In this document: positions 22,400-31,900 of the stretch, one piece after another
Numbering within the stretch: the stretch's first letter is position 1
Layout: each line of letters opens with the position of its first letter
From: Ovis canadensis
Lineage: Eukaryota > Chordata > Mammalia > Artiodactyla > Bovidae
Assembly (NCBI RefSeq): GCF_042477335.2
Contig: NC_091247.1
Location: forward strand, 7,586,501 to 7,650,500
Direction of reading: 5' to 3'
Length of the DNA stretch: 64,000 nucleotides
Notes under the pieces: generated by a model
The model's database searches: none
What the model was told of the DNA's origin: nothing
The model's input: the letters and a program-made list of their open reading frames with translations, nothing else
Position numbers and translations under genes: made by a program

Positions 22400-23185
22400 A
22401 AAAAGATTTCTTGGATAGAACTGAGACAGAAGGCAGATGGGTCCCAGGCTAGGTATTTGCAATGAGGCTCCTGTTTACATTTCTTGGCGCAGGAAAAAAG
22501 TGGACTTCAGGCTGGACATATACATGTATACCTCTCGTTTGCATTTTCAGAAACAGGAGATAGATGGGCTCCAGGTTAGATATTTACAACCAGTCTCCTG
22601 CTTGCTCTCCAAAATGGGAGTAACAACTGAAACAGGATAGATAGCCAGGCTTTCTCTCCTGAGGACACCTTAGATAACAGTCATGGCAGGAAAGAGAGCG
22701 GCTAAACATTGTTTGAGTAACGAATCAAGAGGCCAAATATTTCCCATCCTTGGGGCAAGGGAGACATTGCACATGGGCAGAAAGGCTCCTAGGGGGTCAA
22801 AAGTCAAGGGATGCCAGGCCCTAATAAGTAATGCTTCTTTACTCCCAAAAGCCTCTGCGTTGAAATCCATCTTGGAAAAAAGTCACGTACACATGTTGCC
22901 TAGGGCAGGTCAGGTGTGGAAAAATAAATCAGACTGTTGGCCAAAGGTAAACAAAGACCCAGAAGAACTGCCCTATATAAGTTTGTTAACCACTTTTTTT
23001 CTGGTTCCTCCTCATTAGGGAAGATTCCCACACACTTTCTCTCCAGGTGCCCTTGTCTTGCTTCTTTCTTAACTAAACAAACAGTTTCTCTGTGTGTTGT
23101 GTTGTCCCATTTGTGTGCTATGTCTCTAATAATAAACTTTGTACTCATTTTTACAGTTTTTGCCTCCAGTGAAATATTTCACTAG
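22400..23185 (+). mobile_element. LTR retrotransposon, probable solo LTR
   Basis: LTR-like architecture: a related segment occurs twice in the upstream part (near 22433 and 22559), then a TATA box CTATATAAG at 22973-22981, then AATAAA at 23131-23136, ending close to a CA dinucleotide near 23180. The spacing of TATA to poly(A) signal (about 155 bp) fits U3-R-U5 organisation. No viral gene is seen next to it. Class and exact limits are unresolved. Confidence 0.6.
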
Positions 23186-23667
23186 AGGCAAGAGCCAGGG
23201 AAAAATAACCTCTAACCCTTGCTGGTCTGGTGGCAAGGATTTGTGGTATCCATCCAGGCCACCTGGATGGAAACATTTCTGCCTGGCTGCCTGCAAATTC
23301 CAGTATTCCCATGACCAACCCCCCCCCCCCCCACCCCCGCCCCAGCCCCCAGATTCAAAAAGTTCAATTCCTGGGCAGGGAATTAAGGTCTGGCTTCATG
23401 CCACCAACTCACTCTGCTGCCTCTCCGAGATGAGAACCACTCTGACCAAAGGTTTCATAGCTCACGAACCAATCTAGAATCTGCCCTTAACTCAAATCTG
23501 TGACTCTACAGAGGTTTCAAGTCTTAGACTGAGTAACCTCGGCCAACTAGAGATGCGTAAATGAGTTTGCATTTCATTAAGATACGAGCGAGGAGGGAAT
23601 GGTGAAGTAAACACAATAACCCCTATAATGTTAACACACACATTGAATTAGAAATTAATCTCTCTTC

Positions 23668-23938
23668 TGCTAAGTCGCTTCAGTCGTGTTCGACTCTGTG
23701 CGACCACATAGACGGCAGCCCACCAGGCTCCCCCATCCCTGGGATTCTCTAGGCAAGAACACTGGAGTGGGTTGCCATTTCCTTCTCCAATGCATGAAAG
23801 TGAAAAGGGAAAGTGAAGGCGCTCAGTCGTGTCCAAGTCTTAGCGACCCCATGGACTGCAGCCTACCAGGCTCCTCCGTCCATGGGATTTTCCAGGCAAG
23901 AGTACTGGAGTGGGGTGCCATTGCCTTCTCAAATCTCT
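23668..23938 (-). mobile_element. BOV-A2 dimeric SINE
   Basis: Antisense dimer. Two monomers, each with a CTCCTCCGTCCATGG-type or CTCCCCCATCCCTGG-type core, are joined by the TGCATGAAAGTGAAAAGGGA linker. Confidence 0.85.
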
Positions 23939-24079
23939 CTTCTACTAAGTTGTGAACTCCAGATCAGTATTTGTTTTTGCTGACCATTGTGTCCCTGGCA
24001 GTCAGCACTGCAAGGAGTTCCTGCCTCAAAATAGGCTCAGCTTGAGAAATATTTGTTGACTGAATGAATATTGACTCAA

Positions 24080-24690
24080 ATGTATCATTTAAAAAGGAAA
24101 GTCTATCTCATTCCTTGCTGGTAGGAATGAGATGTAACAAAAAGGTATGTAACTACTTTGGAAGACAGTTTGGTGACTTCTTTCAAAGCTAAACATAGTC
24201 TAACACTTGGATCCAGCAATCAGACCTCCAGCTGTTTATCCAAGTGAACTAAGCCAGGTCCACACAAAAACCTGCACATGAATATTTAGAGCAGTTTTAT
24301 TTATAATTGCCAAATACTGGAAACAACCAAATGTCCTTTGAAAGGTGAATGGACAGACATGCTGGCATATCCATACAATGAACAGTATCCAGCAATAAAA
24401 AGAAATGAGATATCAGGCCAATGAATAGTATCCAGGAATTAAAAGAAATGAGATATCGAGCCACTAGAGACTAGGGAGGAACTTTAAACACATATTACTT
24501 AATAAAAGAAGGGAGTCTGAAAAGGCTGCATATTGTCTGATTCCAACTACATGACATTCTGGAAAAGGCTAAAGTATAAGAACAGTTAGAAAAGAAAAAG
24601 TCAGTGGTCATCAGAGGCTTGAGGAGTGGGGAAAACAGGTGGAGCAGAGATTTTTAGGGCAGTGAATCGATTTTGAATGATACTGTAATG
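24080..24690 (+). mobile_element. Old L1 3' end
   Basis: Sense L1 3' segment recognised from TTTATAATTGCCAAATACTG and AACAACCAAATGTCCTTTGA. A short stretch near ATCCAGCAATAAAAAGAAAT is repeated about 50 bp later (tandem duplication). Confidence 0.75.
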
Positions 24691-24693
24691 ACT

Positions 24694-24833
24694 GGGGCTT
24701 CCCTGGTGGCTCAGACACTAAAGAATCTGCCTGCAATGCAGGAGACCCAGGTTTGATCCCTGGGTCAAGAAGATGCCCTGGAGAAGGAAACAGCAACCCA
24801 CTCCAGTATTCTTGCCTGGAGAATTCCATGGCA
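24694..24833 (+). mobile_element. 3'-truncated Bov-tA SINE
   Basis: The tRNA-like head and the first part of the body are present (GGAGAAGGAAACAGCAACCC). The element stops at GAATTCCATGG and lacks its 3' half. Confidence 0.8.
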
Positions 24834-25056
24834 GTGATAGATATATGACATTACATATTTTGTCAAAACCCACAGTATGTACAACACAAAGAGAGAACCC
24901 TATCCTTGACTATGAACAAAACCCATCAATATTGGTTCATGAACTGTCACAAACGTACACCTTAAGGCAACATGTTAATTACAAAACCTGAGGGGAAAGT
25001 CTGTGGGAACTCTTTACTATCTGTTCAATTTTTGGTAAACCCAAGTCTTCTCTTTG

Positions 25057-25290
25057 GCCGCCTGATGCGAAGAACTGAGTCATTTGAAAAGACCCTGATG
25101 CTGGGAAAGATTGAAGGCGGTAGGAGAAGGGAACCACAGAGGATGAGATGGCTGGATGGCATCACCGACTCAAGGGACATGAGTTTGAATTAACTCCGGG
25201 AGTTGGTGATGGACAGGGAGGCCTGGCATGCTGCAGACCATGGGGTCGCAAAGAGTCGGACACGACTGAGCCACTGAACTGAACTGTTCT
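25057..25290 (+). mobile_element. BovB LINE 3' end
   Basis: Sense BovB terminal segment containing GATGAGATGGCTGGATGGCA, ending in ACTGAACTGAACTG, the BovB terminal repeat. Confidence 0.85.
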
Positions 25291-25599
25291 CTAAAATAAT
25301 AAAGTCTGATAATTAAAAGAGAGAGTAAATGAACGAATCTATAACTGGATTTAATTACGGCCAGCTCTGAATCACACTCCAGCTCTGGGCCCCAAGACTC
25401 CATGTATAAAACCAAGCTGATGGTTGACTTCCTTGCTCCACCCGAGCAGGAGAGCAGCGCTCGGGCAGTCCAGTTTCTGCGCACTGGGACACTCAAGCCT
25501 GCGATGAGCTCAACACCACCACCCACACACAAGCCCCTACACCAGCGCCAGCTCCAGCTCACCGGGTGCCGTCCCCCCATCTGCCCCTAGACTGCCTAC

Positions 25600-25950
25600 C
25601 CAGCACCTCCAGCCCTCCCCTGCCCACGTGCTCTAACCTCCCAGAACCTAGGCCACGCCCACGCGCGCCACTGGTTCTCCGATTGGACGACTCGAAGGAG
25701 GTGTTACCGGAAGGGGTGAGTCTGATTGGCCGGGCGGGGCCGACGGTGTGCGGCGAACATGGCGGAGCGCGCGAGGAAGCGGCCGTGTGGTCCGGTAGGT
25801 GGAGAGATGTGAGAACCTTGCGGCAGGGCGCGGGCCTGGGGTTAAAAGACAGAGCCGCGTGGGGCCCTGTGGCGAGTCCGAGTCGCCCCTCCAGCTCCAG
25901 GCTCGTCGCTGCTCCGCGGCCGGGGTCTCCGAGCTTGTTGCCTGCTTGTG
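25600..25950 (+). promoter_or_regulatory. SPOUT1: SPOUT1 CpG-island promoter
   Basis: CpG-rich block around the SPOUT1 start. Visible motifs: an E-box CACGTG at 25625-25630, two inverted CCAAT boxes (ATTGG at 25682 and 25725), an ETS-like ACCGGAAG at 25706-25713, a GC box GGGCGGGGC at 25732-25740, and a YY1-like AACATGGCGG across the start codon. No TATA box was seen. The organisation is that of a housekeeping promoter; factor binding is inferred. Confidence 0.75.
25759..25794 (+). CDS. SPOUT1: SPOUT1 first coding exon
   Basis: Encodes MAERARKRPCGP and is followed by donor GTAGGT. This ATG gives the human-like N terminus and lies inside the CpG island. Confidence 0.92.
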
Positions 25951-28900
25951 GCCTCAGTTACCCCTGTCCCGATGAGCAGCGGAGGTGGGAACCGGGGTTT
26001 GAGTCGGAGCCGGGACAGCGTTGGTAACTCATTACCTTACCGGAGGGAAAGTGAAGTCGCTCAGCGGTGTCCGACTCTTCGCGACCCCATGGACTGTAGA
26101 CCACCAGGCTCCTCCGCCCATGGGATTTTCCAGGCAAGAGTACTGGAGTGGGTTGCCATTGCCTTCTGGTCAATGGCAACCTTGCTGGAGTTCTTATTGG
26201 CAACTCTGCCCGGGGTTCGGATTCGTGAGGGGTTCGGATTCGTGAGGCGGGAGCCGGCTTCTTCCCGAGCCCTTTCATGACGTATGTCTTCTGATAACCA
26301 GGGCGGCAGTGGGCAGGTCCTGTCACCCTGCACCTAGTCCCTCTTCTCTCCAGGAGGAGCTCATTTAACAATTTGCTGAATGCTGACTATGTCCCAGCTA
26401 TGGTCTCAGGCACTGGGGATACATGTCCCTGCCCTCCTGACGCTCTCTCTTGGGCAGTATTGTGTGTCTGTGTGTGTTGAGGGGGGGTGCCCCTCATTTC
26501 CTCACCACCCTCATTTAAAGGGGCTTCCCTAGTGGCTCAGACAGTAAGGAATCTGCCTGCCAATGCAGGAGACTCGGATTCCATCCCTGGGTCAGGAAGA
26601 TCCCCTGGAGAAGGAAATGGCAACCCACTCAGGTATTCTTGCCTGCAGAATCCCACAAACAGAGGAGCCTGGTGGGCTACAGTTCATGGGGCCGCAAAAG
26701 AGTTGGAGACGACTGAGCCACTAACCAACAACTCATTTAAACAGAGGGGACAGCTGGGGAGCAGCAAGTGGGAACACCCTCCCCCGCCAGCTCAGGTGTG
26801 ACCATTCAGCCTCACTCCTGTATCTCCCCTGACTCCTTCTCCAGGGTGAACATGGCCAAAGGGTGGAGTGGCGGAAGTGGAAGCAACAGAGTAAGTCAGG
26901 GACTAGGGGGTGGAGGTGGGCCTGGGGAGGGTGGGCCCAATGGGGAGCTAAGTGTCTGTGCTCACCTCCCCCCCGACCCCACTCCATCAGTACACAGCTG
27001 AATCTTGGGGAAAAGCCACCAGGTTTGTCCCCTCTAGGTCTTACTAGTACCCAAAATGGGGATGAGCAGCCCAGAAGCCATGGAAGGCTTCTCTGGCTGC
27101 TCTCTAGGCAGCATTGGAGTCCCCAGGCTGACCTACTGAGCGGAAACCACCTCCTGGGCTGTTCCAAGTCTTTCCCACCTCCAAGTCACTCTTCCCTCCA
27201 CCAATTGGGATGTCCTCTTTTCCAGAAAAAGAGGAGAAAAAGAAGTGGAAGGATCTTAAGATGACAAAGAAACTGGAGCGGCAGCGAGCGCAGGAGGAAC
27301 AGGCAAAGCGCCAACAGGAGGAAGAGGCAGCTGCCCAGAGCGAGGAGAGGGGTGAGCAAGCCGGGTCCTGGGCAGGGCAGAGAAGGGCGGAACAGCCCTG
27401 AGGGGCCACTGGGCCCAGACATCTTGTCCTGATGGAGAAACTGAGGCTTAGAGAATGGGAGGGATCCGAAAAGCTGAGCCCTAACCTACTTACGTAGATT
27501 TTAGTTCTCTGGAGGGTAAGTGTCGTGTATCATAACTTCTAGAACCTCATCATTGTAATGGCTGTTTTTTTTTAGCTCCTTTAGCCAGACTTTGTTGTTT
27601 GAATATTTGCAACTGCTATTCTATATACAAATTTTAATTTCTTACAAAACTCTCTATTCCATATTGCTAGGTCACTTCACTCTCCATTTTTATGCTATAT
27701 TTCCATTCAGATCTATTTCCCCAAATCACAATCTGCCTGTTGGTGTGTTGTTTTGTTCAGTTGCTAAGTTGTGTCCGACTCTTTGCGACCCCATGGACTG
27801 TAGCCTACCAGGCTCCTCTGTCCATGAGACTTCCCAGGCAAGAATACTGGAGTGGATTGTCACAGTTTTTTCTTTTTTATTGAGCACTTTCTGTGTGCTT
27901 TAAGTTTATTTCAAAAATCCCAGCAAACATTGCAGTTAACGTTTCTCCAGCCGTTAAACTGAAAGTCCTGTTCGACTCTTTGTGACCCCATGAATTGTAG
28001 CACGCCAAGCCTCCCTGTCTATCACCAACTCCCGGAATCTACTTCAACCCATGTCCATCTAGTTGGTGATGCCATCCAACCATCTCATCTTCTGTCGTCC
28101 CCTTCTCCTCTTGCCCTCAATCTTTCCTAGCATCAGGGTCTTTTCAAATGAGTCAGCTCTTCGCATCAGGTAGCCAAAGTATTGGAGTTTCAGCTTCAGC
28201 ATCAGTCCTTCCAATGAACACCCAGGACTGATCTCCTTTAGGATGGACTTTTTGGATCTCCATGCAGTCCAAGGGACTCTCAAGAGTCTTCTCCAACACC
28301 ACACTTCAAAAGCATCAATTCTTCGGCGCTCAGCTTTCTTTATAGTCCAACTCTCACATCCATACATGACCACTGGAAAAACCATAGCCTTGACTAGACA
28401 GACCTTTGGTGGCAAAGTAATGTCTCTGCTTTTTAATATGCTGTCTAGGTTGGTTGTAACTTTCCTTCCAAGGAGTAAGCGTCTTTTAATTTCATGGCTG
28501 CAGTCACCATCTGCAGTGATTTTGGAGCCCAGAAAAATAAAGTCAGCCATTGTTTCCACTGTTTCCCCATCTATTTGCCATGAAGTGATAGGACCAGATG
28601 CCATGATCTTAGTTTTCTGAATGTTGAGCTTTAAGCCAACTTTTTCACTCTCCTCTTTCACTTTCATCAAGAGGCTCTTTAGTTCTTCTTCACTTTCTTC
28701 CATAAGGGTGGTGTCATCTGCATATCTGAGGTTATTGATATTTCTCCCTGCAATCTTGATTCCAGCTTGTGCTTCCTCCAGCCCAGCGTTTCTCATGATG
28801 TACTCTGCATATATGTTAAATAAGCAGGATGACAATATATAGCCTTGACGTACTCCTTTTCCTGTTTGGAACCAGTCTCATGTTCCATGTCCAGTTCTAA

Positions 28901-31900
28901 CTGTTGCTTCCTGACCTGCATACAGTTTTCTCAAGAGGCAGGTTAGGTGGTCTGGTATTCCCATCTCTTTCAGAATTTTCCAGTTTATTGTGATCCACAC
29001 AGTCAAAGGCTGTGGCATAGTCAATAAAGCAGAAATAGATGTTTTTGTGGAACTCTCTTTTTTGATGATCCAATGGATGTTGGCAAATTGATCTCTGGTT
29101 CCTCTGCCTTTTCTAAAACCAGCTTGAAAATCTGGAAGTTCATTTCATGTATTGCTGAAGCCTAGGTTGAAGAATTTTGAGCATTACTTTACTAGCATGT
29201 GAGATGAGTGCAGTTGTGTGGTAGTTTGAGCATTCTTTGGCATTGCCTTTCTTTGGGACTGGAATGAAAACTGACCTTTTCCAGTCCTGTGGCCACTGCC
29301 GAGTTTTAGGGGTATTTCTAGTCTGGAGTATTAGGGGCCATATTTTACTGTAAGCCCAGTGGTTGTTAGTGATGATGGTGACAGTAGGGACAGAAGCTGA
29401 GCGCGTCGGCTGTCTCAGACACCAGGAAAGCCCTTTATCTCATGTGGCTCCCTTTGGACGATTCTGGGAGCAAAGGTGTGGTGGTTTTTCTGAAGTCAGC
29501 TGTTCTGCCTTTTGTGTGACCTTGGGTCATGTATTTGACCTCTCTAGGCTAAAGGTTCCCCAGCTGTCTGTGGGGATCATGGTAGTACCTACTTCCTACG
29601 GTTATTGGTTAAGTTTATACCCATAAAAGGCACTAAGAATTATTATTTTTTTTTAATTTGGGGGAGGCTGCTCTATAACATGTAGGATCTTAATTCCCCA
29701 ACCAGGGATTGAACCCATGCTCCTTGCATTAGCAGCATGGAATTTTAACCACTGGACCACCGGCGATGTCCAGTAAGGATAAATACTAACTCTCATTATT
29801 ATCCCATTTTGATGCCTGGAGAACTGAGGCAGTAGGGGACAGAGGATGTGAATATAGGTCAATGCCTCTAACCACTCCCTGCCATAGGTAGTGGTACGTC
29901 CTGCTTATGGGAGCCCTGGAGACCCCCAAGTTCATTTTCTTCTGGGGAGATTGAGATCTGGAGAGGGAATCTATGCTTATTTCAAAAATCCTCCCACTAA
30001 GAAAACTTTCTAACTGTAGACCTTAGGATTAGAGGAAGGGAGGGGAGAGATGGCCCTGGCTGCTCCAGCTGACCATGAACACTCTTGTCCTGCCCAGGGC
30101 GGCACTACACCCTGAGTGTGGCCCTGCCAGGCTCTATCCTGGACAATGCCCAGTCACCAGAGCTTCGCACCTACCTGGCTGGCCAGATCGCCAGAGCCTG
30201 CGCCATCTTCTGTGTGGATGAGATCGTGGTGTTCGATGAAGAAGGCCAAGATGCCAAGTGAGGGGCCTCCAGCAGGGTCCCGGCGGGTGCAGGGAGCAGG
30301 GAGGGACTGCCAGGATTGGCTGGGCTGCCCTTCTTTCCCTGCCTTCTTGCCTGGGCTGAGAATCCTGTCTGAATGCCCCCACTGTCACCCTGGTGGGTCA
30401 AGTTGCAAAGCAGGGGCACTGCTGAGGTCATACTGGGGGTGGGAGAGCTCTCAAAGAGAACCCGGTGGGCTGGACCCCTGTCTTTCTCTCCTAGGACTGT
30501 GGAGGGGGAATTCAGGGGAGTCGGCAAGAAGGGGCAGGCGTGCGTGCAGCTGGCCCGGATACTGCAATACCTGGAGTGTCCACAGTAAGGACAGACCTTC
30601 CAGACTGGGGCGGAGGGGCGGTCACGGTGCAGGGTGGGCAGGACATGGCCTCCCTGGGAACTTCCTGAGCTCTGCGTTCTTTCCTAGGTACCTAAGAAAG
30701 GCCTTCTTCCCCAAGCATCAGGATCTGCAGTTTGCAGGTAAGGCTGGGGGAGGGGACCTGATCCCCATTTCCCATGGATCATCCTCCAGGCCCTGAGAAC
30801 TCACGGTCCAGTTGGGAAAGCAAGACCAGCTGGGAAAGCGTCCTGATGGCACACTGAGCTGGATCTTGGACCAGGGTTCCCAGCCTCACCAACCCCTCCA
30901 CCGCCACCCCCATGCGCCTCTGCCCCTCCCAGACTCTTCCTGGCCCCTCTCTAAACGCAGGGCTCCTGAACCCCTTGGACAGCCCTCACCACATGCGTCA
31001 GGATGAGGAATCTGAGTTCCGAGAGGGTGTTGTGGTGGACCGGCCCACGCGGCCTGGCCAGGGCTCCTTTGTCAACTGTGGCATGAAGAAGGTAGGAACC
31101 TGTGGGGGTTTCGAGACATGCTTCCCAGACACTCCCTGGGTTCAGAGGGCATGTAGGGGGAGCCCTGGCCCTGGGCCTCTCTGCCTGCCAGGCCCCCACT
31201 GATGCAGATTTGAGCCAGAGAAATGCCTAAAATAGGGCTTAACAGATAGAGCCAGGAGCAAAATTTACTGGTTTTTTTTTTTTGAAAAGCATATCAACAG
31301 AAGAGAGCCCTGGTGCTAAAAACAAACCAAAACAAAACCCTGTAAAATCAAGTTCGGAGTCTCTCTAGGGCTGCTCCAGTGTGGTGCCAAGCTCTGGATT
31401 GGAGCATTCTTTTGCCGTCTATTAATCTCATGTCTCCTAGAGTCAGAGAGAGAAACATTTAAATGTATGGGGATCCCCTCCCCTCAAAAAGAACAGACCT
31501 GAGAGAACTGGCCGAAAGCAGACCAGGATACCCAGACTCAGATGAAGGGAGGAATACACGTGAAACCCTCCAAGGAGAAAGCCATTCTAAATTCAAAATT
31601 GGGACAAGGGACTTCCCCGGTGGTCCCATGTTAGGACTGAGCTTTCACTGCCGAGGGCACTGGTTCAATCCCTAGTCAGGGAACTAAGATCCCAGATCCC
31701 GCAAGCTGTGCATCGAGGCCAAAATAAATCCATAAATTGGGACACAAGACAGACATCAGGTGTCCTTCGTCAGCTCGCATGTGGTCAGCATTCACTTCCT
31801 GCCAGACCCTGTGCAGGGTAACAATAGCTGTTGTTTATGGAAAGTCTTCTATTGACAGATGAGGAAACTAAGGCTCAGAGGAGTTAAGTGACCACTTAAG

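Larger units (their letters stand above)
19461..25590. other. KYAT1-SPOUT1 intergenic region
   Basis: No gene was recognised. The content is mainly SINEs, a TG microsatellite, an LTR-like block, an L1 3' end and a BovB tail, each listed separately. The only regulatory signal I could place is the SPOUT1 CpG promoter at its right edge. Confidence 0.6.

Noticed and set aside
28059-28835. Host gene encoding a reverse transcriptase
   Set aside because: The frame is a 5'-truncated BovB LINE with the BovB tail, lying antisense in a SPOUT1 intron; it is not a domesticated gene on present evidence.
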